Of a stretch of 64,000 nt of DNA, positions 43,592 to 52,712 are shown in pieces. A program made the translations under genes and the position numbers. This stretch comes from Paracoccus aerius (GTDB lineage Bacteria > Pseudomonadota > Alphaproteobacteria > Rhodobacterales > Rhodobacteraceae): positions 365,009 through 429,008 of the forward strand of contig NZ_BNCL01000001.1 of NCBI RefSeq assembly GCF_014656455.1, in the 5' to 3' direction. The notes under the pieces are model-generated. The model was not told the origin of the DNA. It searched no databases and saw only the letters and a program-made list of their open reading frames with translations. How positions within the stretch are numbered: the stretch's first letter is position 1; the number at the start of each line of letters is the position of its first letter.

Positions 43592-44653
43592 ATGACCGGC
43601 ATGACGGCCGCAGGTGCGGCGATCAGTTTTGAGGGGGTTGGAAAGGCCTTTGACGGGCCTGGCGGCGCGTGGATCGCGGCCTTGCAGGACGTGACGCTGC
43701 AGGTCGAGCCGGGCGCCATCTGCGGCATCATCGGCCGATCTGGGGCGGGTAAATCGACGCTGCTGCGCATGGTCAACGGGCTGGAACGCCCGACCGCCGG
43801 CACCGTCACCGTCGCGGGTCACGACGTGGGCCGCGCGGGGGGCGCCGCCTTGCGCGCCATCCGGCGCGAGGTCGGGATGATCTTTCAGCATTTCAACCTC
43901 TTGGCCTCGCGCACGGTGGCGGGCAACATCGCCCTGCCGCTGGAGATCGCAGGCACGCCTGCCGACCCGATCCGGGCGCGGGTGGCGGATCTGATCGCGC
44001 GGGTGGGGCTGGACGGGCTGGCTGGACGCTATCCAGCGGAACTGTCGGGTGGTCAGAAGCAGCGCGTGGGCATCGCGCGCGCGCTGGCCACCAGCCCCAA
44101 AGTGCTGCTGTCGGATGAGGCGACAAGCGCGCTTGACCCCGAAACCACACAGACGGTCCTGCGGCTTCTGGCCGACATCAACCGCGAGCTGGGCCTGACG
44201 ATCCTGCTGATCACCCATGAAATGGCCGTGGTCCGCGACATCGCCAGCCACATGGCCGTGATCGAAGGGGGCCGGATCGTGGAAAGCGGGCCGACCTATG
44301 ACATCTTCACCCGGCCCACCCATCTGACCACGCGGTCCTTCCTGGGCGGCGTCACCGGCCTGACGCTGCCCGCCTTCATCGCCGGAAAAATGCTGGACCA
44401 CCGCCCCGACGGCCCGTCCGAGGAGGTGATCCGCGTCACCTTCGCCGGAACCCACGCCACCGATCCCATGCTGTCCAAGCTGGCCACCGAATTGGGCATC
44501 GCTTCCAACATCCTGGCCGGCGCGATCGAGGAGGTGGGGCCCCATCCCTTCGGCAACCTGCTGATTTCCGTCGATGCCGCGCGGGGCGCCGAGGCGCGGG
44601 CCTATCTGGAACAACACGGGCTTCTGACCGAGGTGCTGGGCCATGTCCGCTAA
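43592..44653 (+). CDS. metN: Methionine ABC transporter ATP-binding protein MetN
   Basis: 353 residues from ATG 43592; the open frame extends 59 codons upstream without homology. Walker A IGRSGAGKSTLLRMVNGLER, Q-loop MIFQHFNLLASRTV, ABC signature LSGGQKQRVGIARAL, Walker B VLLSDEATSALDP, H-loop ITHEM. A C-terminal NIL (ACT-like) domain from about 270 (VIRVTFAGTHATDPMLSKLA) senses methionine and inhibits transport. Its stop overlaps the metI start. No SAM riboswitch could be recognised upstream. Confidence 0.93.
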   Translation: MTGMTAAGAAISFEGVGKAFDGPGGAWIAALQDVTLQVEPGAICGIIGRSGAGKSTLLRMVNGLERPTAGTVTVAGHDVGRAGGAALRAIRREVGMIFQHFNLLASRTVAGNIALPLEIAGTPADPIRARVADLIARVGLDGLAGRYPAELSGGQKQRVGIARALATSPKVLLSDEATSALDPETTQTVLRLLADINRELGLTILLITHEMAVVRDIASHMAVIEGGRIVESGPTYDIFTRPTHLTTRSFLGGVTGLTLPAFIAGKMLDHRPDGPSEEVIRVTFAGTHATDPMLSKLATELGIASNILAGAIEEVGPHPFGNLLISVDAARGAEARAYLEQHGLLTEVLGHVR

Positions 44654-45317
44654 CCTGATGTGGCTTCTTTACGAAGCAACGCTGCAGACCTTGTACATGG
44701 TTGCGGCCTCGACCTTGCTCGGCACTGCCTTCGGCCTGCCGCTGGGGGTGTTCCTGGCCACGTCCCAGCAGGGCGAATTGCTATCGTCTCCGTGGCTGAA
44801 CAAGGTGCTGGGGCTGGTGGTGAATGCCACGCGGTCCGTGCCCTTCATTATCCTGGTCGTGGCGATTATCCCTCTGACCCGCGCCATCGTTGGTACCTCG
44901 ATTGGCACCAACGCGGCCATCGTGCCGCTGACCCTGGCCGCGATCCCTTTCATCGCGCGCCTTGTGGAAAACGCCATCCGCGAGGTCGATGCAGGCCTCA
45001 TCGAGGCCGCTCGCGCCATGGGCGCGACGCCGATGCAGATCATCACCAAGGTCTTGGTGCGCGAGGCCCGGCCGGGCATCACGCTTGGCCTGACGCTGGC
45101 CGTGGTCAGCCTGATCGGTTATTCCGCCATGGTCGGCGCGGTGGGTGGCGAGGGCCTAGGCGATCTGGGCATCCGATACGGATACCAACGCTTCATGCCC
45201 GAGGTGATGGTTTCCGTGGTCGTGATCCTGATCGTGCTGGTCCAGCTGGTGCAAAGCATCGGCGAATGGATCGCCGCCCGCTTCGACAAGCGTGCGCCCC
45301 GCAACCGGGGCCACTAA
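44643..45317 (+). CDS. metI: Methionine ABC transporter permease MetI
   Basis: 224 residues, five membrane segments (TLYMVAASTLLGTAFGLPLG, FIILVVAIIPLTRAIV, and the final VVVILIVLVQLVQSI). The EAA motif reads EAARAMGATPMQIITKVL and contacts MetN. Overlaps metN by 11 bases. A typical three-gene metNIQ operon. Confidence 0.93.
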   Translation: MSANLMWLLYEATLQTLYMVAASTLLGTAFGLPLGVFLATSQQGELLSSPWLNKVLGLVVNATRSVPFIILVVAIIPLTRAIVGTSIGTNAAIVPLTLAAIPFIARLVENAIREVDAGLIEAARAMGATPMQIITKVLVREARPGITLGLTLAVVSLIGYSAMVGAVGGEGLGDLGIRYGYQRFMPEVMVSVVVILIVLVQLVQSIGEWIAARFDKRAPRNRGH

Positions 45318-45351
45318 GGTTTTCTTCGCAGACAAGAAAGGAACCCATCCG

Positions 45352-46128
45352 ATGCTGCGTCTTGTTACCCTGACTTCCGCCCTTGCGCTGTCCGCCGCCG
45401 CTGCGGTGGCCGAGGACATCAAGGTCGGCGTCTCGCCCGGCGAACATGCCGAGATCATGGAAGAGGTGGCCAAGGTGGCCGAGCCCATGGGCCTGAATAT
45501 CGAGGTGGTCGAGTTCTCGGACTACGTGATCCCGAACACGGCCCTGGCCGATGGCGACATCCAGGCCAACAGCTTCCAGCACCGCCCCTATCTGGAAAAC
45601 CAGATCAAGGACCGGGGGTTTGAACTGGTGGAAATCGGCACCACCATCACCACGCCCATGGGCATCTATTCCGACAAGCTGGAAAGCCTGGACGCCCTGC
45701 CCGAGGGGGCCAAGATCGGCATTCCCAACGACCCGACCAATGGCGGCCGCGCCCTGCTGATCCTGCAGGATCTGGGCCTGCTGACCCTGGCCGAGGGCAC
45801 CGGCCTGGTGCCCACGCCCCTGGACATCACCGAGAACCCCAAGAACCTGGAATTCCTGGAACTGGATGCCGCGCAACTGCCCCGGTCGCTGGCCGACACG
45901 GATGCGTCCATCATCAACACCAACTATGCGCTTGCCGCGGGCCTGAACCCCAACACCGACACGATCGGCATGGAAAAGGCCGACAGCCCCTATGTGAACA
46001 TCATCGTGGTCCGCAAGGGCGACGAAGAACAGGACTGGGCCAGAAAGCTGGTCGAGGCCTATCACAGCGCCGAGGTAAAGGCCTTCATCGACGAGAAATA
46101 CGAAGGCTCGGTGCTGACCAGCTGGTAA
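45352..46128 (+). CDS. metQ: Methionine-binding periplasmic protein MetQ
   Basis: 258 residues from ATG 45352 with AAAGGAA upstream. The signal peptide LTSALALSAAAAVAEDIKVG is cleaved after AVA and has no lipobox cysteine, so the protein is soluble in the periplasm rather than a lipoprotein. NlpA family motifs: KVGVSPGEHAEIMEEVAKVA, ALADGDIQANSFQHRPYLEN, KIGIPNDPTNGGRALLIL and SIINTNYALAAGLNP. Delivers methionine to MetNI. Confidence 0.93.
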   Translation: MLRLVTLTSALALSAAAAVAEDIKVGVSPGEHAEIMEEVAKVAEPMGLNIEVVEFSDYVIPNTALADGDIQANSFQHRPYLENQIKDRGFELVEIGTTITTPMGIYSDKLESLDALPEGAKIGIPNDPTNGGRALLILQDLGLLTLAEGTGLVPTPLDITENPKNLEFLELDAAQLPRSLADTDASIINTNYALAAGLNPNTDTIGMEKADSPYVNIIVVRKGDEEQDWARKLVEAYHSAEVKAFIDEKYEGSVLTSW

Positions 46129-46152
46129 GCGGCATTGTCTTGAAGAACCGCA

Positions 46153-46180
46153 GGCCGCAGGTCGTTCCTGCGGCCTTTCT
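46153..46180 (+). terminator. Rho-independent terminator after metQ
   Basis: GGCCGCAGG, five-base loop, CCTGCGGCC, then TTTCT: a perfect nine-base-pair GC-rich stem 25 bases after the metQ stop. It also overlaps the end of the convergent transpeptidase gene. Confidence 0.85.
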
Positions 46181-46686
46181 CATGGCTTGATGAAGATCGG
46201 CGTGCCGGGGGCGACCAGGTCGAAGATCTCGGCCATCTCCCGGTCGGTGACGGCGGCGCAGCCGCGGGTCCAGTCGCGGGGCGGATTCCGGACCCGCGGG
46301 CCGCGGCCGTGGATGAAGATGTCGCCGCCGGGATCGCGCCCCAGGGCATGGGCCCGCGCCCGGTCCTGGGCATTGGGATAGGAAATTCCTAGCGACAGGA
46401 AGAAGCTCGATCTCGGGTTGCGATGGGTGATGTGGTACAGCCCCTCGGGCGTGCGGCCGTCGCCCCGGTGCTGCTTGTGCCCCCTGGGGTTCGGACCCAG
46501 GTCCACCGCATAGGACCGGACCGGCGTCCGGCCCTGCAGCAGGTAAAGCCTGCGGGCCGACTTATCCAGAAGAAGCTGGGTGATCCGGGGGCCGTTGTCC
46601 TTGCCCCTGGGATCGACTTTGGCCGCGGCCGGCGTCGTCACCAGGAATGCGGCCATCACAAAGAATGCGCAGAACGCCCGTTTCAT
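46180..46686 (-). CDS. L,D-transpeptidase family protein (YkuD domain)
   Basis: 168 residues. Signal peptide KRAFCAFFVMAAFLVTTPAA. YkuD core: LLLDKSARRLYLLQGRTPVR at the start, GDGRTPEGLYHITHRNP, and the catalytic motif DIFIHGRGPRV ... DWTRGCAAVTDREM, whose cysteine is the nucleophile. Periplasmic; cross-links peptidoglycan or attaches proteins to it. The normal downstream serine/threonine-x-arginine-glycine-cysteine pattern is TRGC here. Confidence 0.88.
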   Translation of the reverse strand: MKRAFCAFFVMAAFLVTTPAAAKVDPRGKDNGPRITQLLLDKSARRLYLLQGRTPVRSYAVDLGPNPRGHKQHRGDGRTPEGLYHITHRNPRSSFFLSLGISYPNAQDRARAHALGRDPGGDIFIHGRGPRVRNPPRDWTRGCAAVTDREMAEIFDLVAPGTPIFIKP

Positions 46687-46799
46687 GCTGTCCCTCGTTC
46701 TTTTTCTGCAAGCCCGGCCTTGGGACCGGCTGAAAAAGATACGGGGGACAGCAGGGGTTTATTCCCGCGCCCCGTCAGAAAAGGCACGGAAAGGCCGCG

Positions 46800-47441
46800 T
46801 CAGGCCAGGCCCAGCGTCCTGCGCCCGCGCCCCACAAGCGCGGCCAGATCCGCGCGGGACTGTTCGCCGAAGACCGCCTCGTCGCCGGCGATGAAGGTAG
46901 GGGTGCCCATCAGGCCCATATGCTCGGCCAGTTGGAAGGACAAGCCGATATGGCGCGTCACGGGCTCGGCCTCCATGCCCCGGCGCAGGGCGGCCTCGTC
47001 CAGGCTCAGTCGGCGCGCGGCGCGCATGACGCTGGCTTCCTCGGCCCGTCCGTTCAGGGCCATCAGGGCACTGTGGAACTGCCAGTATCTTCCCGTCTCC
47101 AGCGAGGCAAGAGAAGCACGCGCCGCGAAATCCGAGCCTTCGCCAAAGACCGGCCATTCGCGATAAACCACCCGCAATTGCGTATCCAAGGAGATCAGCG
47201 CCTGGATCGGCCCGACCATCTTGCGGCAATGCGGGCAGTTGTAGTCGAAGAAGACGGACAGGGTGATGTCGCCGTCTGGATTGCCCAGGACCGGCGCAGT
47301 CGGGTCGCGTTCAAGCGCCTTGCGCAGTTCCTCGGGCATGGGGTTCGGTCGGTCCGGATCGGAAACAGCTGCGCGCAGCGGCAGGGCGGCAAGCGTCCCG
47401 CAGGCGGCGGCACCGGTCAGGACAAGGCGGCGGGGGATCAT
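46800..47441 (-). CDS. DsbA-like periplasmic thiol oxidoreductase
   Basis: 213 residues from ATG 47441 (AAAGGCCC upstream); the frame extends 30 codons further without a signal. A Tat-like or Sec signal starts MIPRRLVLTGAAACGTLAAL. The thioredoxin fold has CPHC in VFFDYNCPHCRKMVG as the active site and GTPTFIAG with the cis-proline. Com1/DsbA family; it would form disulfides in exported proteins. Confidence 0.88.
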   Translation of the reverse strand: MIPRRLVLTGAAACGTLAALPLRAAVSDPDRPNPMPEELRKALERDPTAPVLGNPDGDITLSVFFDYNCPHCRKMVGPIQALISLDTQLRVVYREWPVFGEGSDFAARASLASLETGRYWQFHSALMALNGRAEEASVMRAARRLSLDEAALRRGMEAEPVTRHIGLSFQLAEHMGLMGTPTFIAGDEAVFGEQSRADLAALVGRGRRTLGLA

Positions 47442-47596
47442 GGGCAGGGCCTTTCGGAAGGAGTCAGGCCTACCTAAGCCGCTGCTCGATGCAGAGGAAA
47501 CGGCCCTTGTGGTCACGATGCTGTAGGACAAGCCCTTAACGGCGCTCGACGTTTTGCCTAACTAGACTAAGGCTATTGAACTAACAGGGGGTGTTA

Positions 47597-47842
47597 TGAA
47601 GACCGTAAACATCCACGAGGTCAAAACCCATCTGTCCCGGCTGGTCGAGGACGCCGCGCGGGGGCCAGCCCTTTGTGATCGCGCGGGCGGGCAAGCCCCT
47701 GGTCAAGGTAACCATGATCGAAACCGAGGCTCCATGCCGCTTGGGCTTTCTGGCCGGCCAAGCCGACATCCTTGATGATTTCGACAATATGGGCAGCGAC
47801 CCGATCCGCGCCCTGTTTGAAGGCGGTGATGCCGCCCCATGA
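47597..47842 (+). pseudogene. Phd-type antitoxin with a frameshift in a G run
   Basis: Starts MKTVNIHEVKTHLSRLVEDA, a prevent-host-death type antitoxin. At GGGGG (47660-47664) the frame slips: with one G fewer the sequence continues GQPFVIARAGKPLVKVTMIE and runs to GDAAP and a stop that overlaps the toxin ATG (ATGA), a normal layout. As given, the frame carries on into unrelated residues. Either a real loss, phase variation in the G run, or a sequencing error. Confidence 0.75.
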
Positions 47843-48225
47843 ACCTGCTTTTGGACACGCATCTGCTGCTGTGTGCGGCGTTCCGGCCCGGCCGGCTGTC
47901 GCGGGATGCCGCGGCCATGATCGCCGATCCCGGCAACCGTCTGTGGTTCTCGGCGGCCTCGATCTGGGAGGTGGCAATCAAGCGCGCCCTGGACCGGCCC
48001 GACTTCCGGGTGGATCCGGGCGTGCTGCAGGCGGGGCTACTGGCCAACGATTATACCGAACTGCCCATTGCTGGGCGTCATTGCCTGGGGGTGTCTGGGC
48101 TGCCTGCACTGCATGCCGATCCCTTCGACCGCATCCTGATCGCCCAGGCCTTGGCCGAGGGGATGATGCTGCTGACTGCGAATGCGCGCATTGCGGCCTA
48201 TCCGGGACCGATCCGGGCCGTCTGA
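47839..48225 (+). CDS. PIN-domain toxin (VapC family)
   Basis: 128 residues. LLLDTHLLLCAAFRPG, SAASIWEVAIKRAL and LHADPFDRILIAQALAEGMM carry the PIN acidic residues, and LLTANARIAAYPG ends the fold. Short VapC/YP-type toxin (ribonuclease). Its start overlaps the antitoxin stop by four bases, so its translation would normally be coupled to the antitoxin, which is frameshifted here. An intact toxin beside a broken antitoxin is notable. Confidence 0.88.
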   Translation: MNLLLDTHLLLCAAFRPGRLSRDAAAMIADPGNRLWFSAASIWEVAIKRALDRPDFRVDPGVLQAGLLANDYTELPIAGRHCLGVSGLPALHADPFDRILIAQALAEGMMLLTANARIAAYPGPIRAV

Positions 48226-48339
48226 AACATTCGTTTACAAACTTCACATATCCGCAAGCGCGTCGATATCAGTTGTCCCCTGGGGCATGTTAAGGTGTTC
48301 TATCACCAACCCATCTCTGATCACCAAGGGGAGAAAGGC
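48226..48339 (+). promoter_or_regulatory. Upstream region of the RND efflux operon
   Basis: 114 bases holding CATTCGTTTACAAACTTCAC near 48229-48248, with a short GTTT/AAAC symmetry like operators of TetR-type repressors, and a strong AAGGGGAGAAAGG ribosome site. No regulator gene is adjacent. Confidence 0.35.
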
Positions 48340-49464
48340 ATGCGCGCCGTCAAGGCCGTCTTGGGATTGGTCGTGGTCCTGGCCGCGGCGGCAGGCGGCC
48401 TGTATCTGACCGAACGGCTGCTGGCGGCTTCGGAACCGGCAGCAACGGCGGGCCAGGGCAATGCCGGGCCCCTGCGGGTCGAGACCATCACGCCCGAGCC
48501 GGTGACCTTTGCCGATGCCGTAACCGCAGTGGGCACCGCCCGCGCGCGCCAGGCGGTGGACCTGCTGCCCGATGCCAGCGGCCGCATCAGCCGCATCGCC
48601 TTTCAGCCCGGCGACCGGGTCGAGGCGGGCGCCGTTCTTCTGGAACTGGACGACCGGGCCGAGCAGGCCGATCTCAAGGCCGCCGAGGCCACCCTGGCCG
48701 AGGCCGAGGCCGCCTTCGACCGGCAGGAAACCCTCAACCGTTCGGGCAGCGCGTCCGACGCGGCCTATCAGACCGCCCGCGCCGCCCTGCTGCGTGCCCA
48801 GGCCGAACGCGACCGCGCCCTTGTAGCCCTGGAGGACCGCAGCCTGCGCGCGCCCTTTGCGGGTGTCATCGGCCTGACCGATCTGGTGGAAGGCCAGTTG
48901 ATCGACACCGCCACCCCCATTGCCACCCTGGACGACCTGTCGGTGATCGAGGTCGATTTCAGCGTGCCAGAAATCCTGCTGCCGCGCCTGCTCCAGGGCC
49001 AGCGGGTCGAACTGACCTCGGCCGCCTGGCCGGGCCGGGTTTTCCAGGGCGAGATCAGCCGCATCGACAGCCGCGTCGATGCCGCGACCCGCAGCCTGGC
49101 GCTGCGCGCGGAAATCCCCAATAACGACCGCGCCCTTGCCGGCGGCATGTTCCTGCAGGTCCGGCTGGTCCTGGACGAACGGCAGCGCCCGGCGATCCCC
49201 GAAAACGCTGTGACGGTCGAAGGCGACAGGGTCCTGGTCATGGTGGCCGATGGCAACAGCGCCCACGAGGTCGAGATCGACACCGGCCAGCAGCAGGACG
49301 GGCTGATCGAGGTTGTCTCGGGCTTGGCGCCATCCGCGCGGGTGATCGTGACGAACCTGCACCGCGTGTCCGACGGCGCCCCCATCGAGGCCGTGCCGCA
49401 GGAACGGCGGGTCGATGCCGCTTCAGCCGCCCCCGCCCCCGCACCGTTGGAGGGTGGCGGATGA
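48340..49464 (+). CDS. RND efflux membrane-fusion (adaptor) protein
   Basis: 374 residues from ATG 48340; the frame extends 15 codons upstream without support. The N-terminal membrane anchor is VKAVLGLVVVLAAAAGGLYL, with no lipobox. Biotinyl-lipoyl-like halves: RQAVDLLPDASGRISRIAFQ and LRAPFAGVIGLTDLVEGQ, with a coiled-coil hairpin between (AEATLAEAEAAFDRQETLNR). A beta-barrel domain and a C-terminal membrane-proximal domain follow (NAVTVEGDRVLVMVADG). It bridges the inner-membrane pump to an outer-membrane channel. The stop overlaps the pump ATG. Confidence 0.92.
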   Translation: MRAVKAVLGLVVVLAAAAGGLYLTERLLAASEPAATAGQGNAGPLRVETITPEPVTFADAVTAVGTARARQAVDLLPDASGRISRIAFQPGDRVEAGAVLLELDDRAEQADLKAAEATLAEAEAAFDRQETLNRSGSASDAAYQTARAALLRAQAERDRALVALEDRSLRAPFAGVIGLTDLVEGQLIDTATPIATLDDLSVIEVDFSVPEILLPRLLQGQRVELTSAAWPGRVFQGEISRIDSRVDAATRSLALRAEIPNNDRALAGGMFLQVRLVLDERQRPAIPENAVTVEGDRVLVMVADGNSAHEVEIDTGQQQDGLIEVVSGLAPSARVIVTNLHRVSDGAPIEAVPQERRVDAASAAPAPAPLEGGG

Positions 49465-52400
49465 GCCTGCCCGACCTGTCCCTGCGCCGGCCGGTGATGG
49501 CCACGGTGCTGAACCTGCTGATCGTGCTGATCGGCGCGGTCGCCATGTCGCGCCTGCCAGTGCGCGAATTGCCCCAAGTCGAGGCGGCCCAGGTCACCGT
49601 TCGCGTCGATTATACCGGCGCCGCGCCCGACGTGGTGGACAGCCAGGTCGCATCGGTGATCGAGGGCGCTCTTGCAGGCGTCAGCGGCGTCACCTCGATG
49701 GCCACGGAATCCGAACGGGGCCGGATGCGCACGGTCCTGACCTTCGATTCCGGTCGCGATATCGACGCCGCCGCCAATGACGTTCGCAATGCCGTCGAAC
49801 GCGTGGTGGGCCGCCTGCCCGAGGAGGCCGAGCGTCCCCGCGTGGACAAGAACGACAGCGAAGGCGACCCGGTTGTGCGCCTGTCGCTGTCCAGCCCGAA
49901 CATGACGCCGCTGGAGTTGTCGGACTACGCAACTCGCTTCCTGGTAGACCGTTTTGCCCGCCTGCCGGGCGTGGCCAATACCGCCACCTTCGGCGCGCGA
50001 TCCCCTGCCATGCGCATCTGGCTGGACCAGTCGCGCATGGCCGCCTATGGCATCACCACCGGCGATATCATATCGGCGCTTGAAGCCAACAACATCGAAC
50101 TGCCTGCCGGCGAGATCGAGACCGGCGCGCGCCAGTTGCAGGTGCTGGCGCAGACCCGCTTTTCCAGCCCCGACACCTTTCGCCAAGTCGTGATCCGCAA
50201 CGATGGGAGGCCGAACGCGACCGGCCGCCCGCTGCGCTTGGGCGATGTCGCGCGGATCGAGGAAGGCCCTGAGCAGCGGGAATCGATCTTCCGCGCCAAC
50301 GGGGTGATCTCGCTGGGGATGGGGGTCCAGCCCCAGGCCCAGGCCAACACGGTCGCGATCTCCGACGCCGTGAAGGCCGAGATCGAGCGGATCCGCCCGA
50401 CCCTGCCCCCCGGCATGAGCCTGGACATCACCGCGGATGAGGCGGTCTTCATCGAAAGCTCGATCGCGCAGGTCGTCAAGGTCTTCGCCGAGGCCGTGGC
50501 CCTGGTGATCGCGGTGATCTTCCTGTTCCTGGGCTCGATGCGGCTGTCGATGATCCCGGTCGTGACCATTCCAATCTCCGCGCTTGGCGCGGGGCTGGCG
50601 ATGCTGGCCCTGGGCTTTTCCATCAACATCCTGACGCTGTTTGCGCTGATCCTGGCCATCGGCCTGGTGGTGGACGACGCCATCGTGGTTCTGGAAAATA
50701 TCCAGCGGCACCGCGCCATGGGCAAGTCGCGGCTTGAGGCCGCGCGCGACGGGGCGTCCCAGGTCAGCTTTGCCGTCATCGCCACCACCGCCGTGCTGAT
50801 CGCGGTCTTCGTGCCTGTCAGCTTCATGGAAGGCGAGATCGGCAAGCTGTTTGCCGAATTCGGCATCGTGCTGGCCGTGGCGGTGGCCGTCTCGGCCGTG
50901 GTCGCGCTGACGCTGTCGCCGGTTCTGGCTGCCAGGATCATGCCGCGCGAGGAACGCCCGAACGGGCTCACGCGCGGCGTGAACCGAGTGATCGGCGGGC
51001 TTGAACGGGGCTACGGTGCACTGCTGGACCGGCTGATCGCCCGGCCCGTGCCGATCCTGGCCATCACAGCTTTTCTGATGGCAGGCGCCTTTGCCGTTTA
51101 CCAGCACCTGCCCCGCCAGCTGACCCCCGACGAGGATCGCGGCCAGATCCGCATCACCGTGACCGCGCCGCAGGGGTCGAACCTGGCCTATACCGACGCC
51201 GCCACCCGCCAGGTCGAGGCGCTGCTGGAACCCTTGCGCGAAGACGGCATCGTCACCAACGTCACCACCATCGTCGGCACCTGGGGCGAATTGCGCCGAT
51301 CGCTGCTGTTCGTGAACCTGGCCGACTGGAAAAACCGCGATGTCAGCGTGGACCAGGTCATCGCGGAGTTGCGCCCGCAACTGTCCCGCATCACCCAGGC
51401 TGAGACCTTTGTCCGCGCCGCGGGCGGGCTGGGCCTGGGCAGCGGCCAGGGCAACATCCGCTGGATGCTGGGCGGCCCCGACATGGAACGAACGGCCGCC
51501 TGGGCCAATGACATGGCGGCCACGCTGGAAAACGATCCCCGCCTGGCCTCCGTCGAGGTGAATTATTCCGCCAACCAGCCCGGCGCCAACCTGTCCATCG
51601 ACCGCACCCGTGCCCAGGATCTGGGCCTGTCGGCCGAGACCATCGCCCAGACCCTGCAGGTGCTGTTCGCCTCCCGCAGCGTGGGCGAATATACCAGCGA
51701 CGGGCGGCAATATCCGGTGATCCTGCAGGCCTCGCCCGAGGATCGCGACTCCGTCCAAGACATGCTGTCGGTCTTTCTACGCAACGACCGGGGCGACCTG
51801 ATCCCCTTGTCGGCCTTCGCCAGCATCGCAACCGGGGCCACGGCCCCTGCGGTGAACCGCTATGACCGCCTGATCTCAGTCGAGATGGAGGCCGATATTG
51901 GCCCCGGCACCGATCTGGCCGGCGCCATGGCTGCGGTCGAGGATGCGATGGCCGAAATGCCCGCAGGCGCAGTCCTGGCCTGGGAAGGGCAGGCCAAGGA
52001 TTACCTGGAAAGCTCGGCCGGGATCGCCACGGTCTTTGCGATGTCGCTGCTGATCGTCTTCCTGGTCCTGGCAGCCCAATTCGAAAGCTTTCGCACGCCC
52101 CTGACCATCATGCTGACCGTGCCCCTGGGCCTGGCGGGGGCGGCGCTGACGCTGCTGATCACCGGGGGGACGGTTAACATCTTTTCCCAGGTGGGGATGA
52201 TCCTGCTGATCGGCATCATGGCCAAGAACGGCATCCTGATCGTGGAATTCGCCAACCAGTTGCGCGAGGAAGGAAAGCCCTTGGTGGTGGCTGCCCGCGA
52301 GGGCGCGGTGACCCGCCTGCGCCCGGTGATGATGACCACCATCGCCACCGTCTTGGGCGCGGTGCCCTTGGCCATCGCCAGCGGCGCGGGGGCCGAAAGC

Positions 52401-52544
52401 CGGCGTGCCATCGGCGCCGTGATCGTGGGCGGGCTGTCGCTGGCCTTCGTGTTGACGCTGCTGATCACCCCGGTGATCTATGTCCTGATCGAGGGGCTGC
52501 GGCGCAAGCCCGTCGAGGAAGCCACGCCGGTGGCAGCAGAATAG
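49461..52544 (+). CDS. RND efflux pump inner-membrane transporter
   Basis: 1027 residues, the usual length of the AcrB/MexB (HAE1) family. Twelve membrane segments, with proton-relay aspartates in IGLVVDDAIVVLENIQRHRA. The first segment is PVMATVLNLLIVLIGAVAM; two large periplasmic loops with PN/PC subdomains (LPRQLTPDEDRGQIRITVTA). The C-terminal transmembrane block includes GIMAKNGILIVEFANQLREE. Drug or lipid export is likely; the substrate is unknown. The outer-membrane factor is not encoded here. Confidence 0.93.
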   Translation: MSLPDLSLRRPVMATVLNLLIVLIGAVAMSRLPVRELPQVEAAQVTVRVDYTGAAPDVVDSQVASVIEGALAGVSGVTSMATESERGRMRTVLTFDSGRDIDAAANDVRNAVERVVGRLPEEAERPRVDKNDSEGDPVVRLSLSSPNMTPLELSDYATRFLVDRFARLPGVANTATFGARSPAMRIWLDQSRMAAYGITTGDIISALEANNIELPAGEIETGARQLQVLAQTRFSSPDTFRQVVIRNDGRPNATGRPLRLGDVARIEEGPEQRESIFRANGVISLGMGVQPQAQANTVAISDAVKAEIERIRPTLPPGMSLDITADEAVFIESSIAQVVKVFAEAVALVIAVIFLFLGSMRLSMIPVVTIPISALGAGLAMLALGFSINILTLFALILAIGLVVDDAIVVLENIQRHRAMGKSRLEAARDGASQVSFAVIATTAVLIAVFVPVSFMEGEIGKLFAEFGIVLAVAVAVSAVVALTLSPVLAARIMPREERPNGLTRGVNRVIGGLERGYGALLDRLIARPVPILAITAFLMAGAFAVYQHLPRQLTPDEDRGQIRITVTAPQGSNLAYTDAATRQVEALLEPLREDGIVTNVTTIVGTWGELRRSLLFVNLADWKNRDVSVDQVIAELRPQLSRITQAETFVRAAGGLGLGSGQGNIRWMLGGPDMERTAAWANDMAATLENDPRLASVEVNYSANQPGANLSIDRTRAQDLGLSAETIAQTLQVLFASRSVGEYTSDGRQYPVILQASPEDRDSVQDMLSVFLRNDRGDLIPLSAFASIATGATAPAVNRYDRLISVEMEADIGPGTDLAGAMAAVEDAMAEMPAGAVLAWEGQAKDYLESSAGIATVFAMSLLIVFLVLAAQFESFRTPLTIMLTVPLGLAGAALTLLITGGTVNIFSQVGMILLIGIMAKNGILIVEFANQLREEGKPLVVAAREGAVTRLRPVMMTTIATVLGAVPLAIASGAGAESRRAIGAVIVGGLSLAFVLTLLITPVIYVLIEGLRRKPVEEATPVAAE

Positions 52545-52559
52545 GTTGGCGTCCCGCGC

Positions 52560-52610
52560 CGGCCGGGGGCGCTTCGCCCTAGCCTGCCGCATAACGGCAG
52601 GCGTTCGTCG
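52560..52610 (+). terminator. Hairpins after the RND operon
   Basis: GGGGGCGCTTCGCCC and then CCTGCCGCATAACGGCAGG (perfect seven-base-pair stem with a five-base loop). The T-run after them is weak, so the terminator call is tentative. Confidence 0.4.
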
Positions 52611-52648
52611 CTGAAAAAGTCCACTGCACCTTTTCCCGGGCGCGCCTC

Positions 52649-52680
52649 ACCCCCCCGAGGATATTTGCGCCAACGTGAAG
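52649..52680. other. Intergenic CCCCCCGAGGATATTT element
   Basis: CACCCCCCCGAGGATATTTG then CGCCAACGTGAAG in the 168-base gap after the RND pump. The wording resembles a short GAGTATTT/GAGGATATTT motif I recall between genes in Rhodobacterales genomes; no function is known to me. It may belong to a terminator or the promoter of the next gene. Confidence 0.35.
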
Positions 52681-52712
52681 ACATTCATGCATCTCCGCAC
52701 TAGTCTGCGGAT

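Noticed and set aside
48768..51758. 996-codon open frame on the minus strand under the RND genes
   Set aside because: His/Gln/Gly-rich translation typical of antisense GC-skewed codons; the plus strand encodes a clear RND pump.
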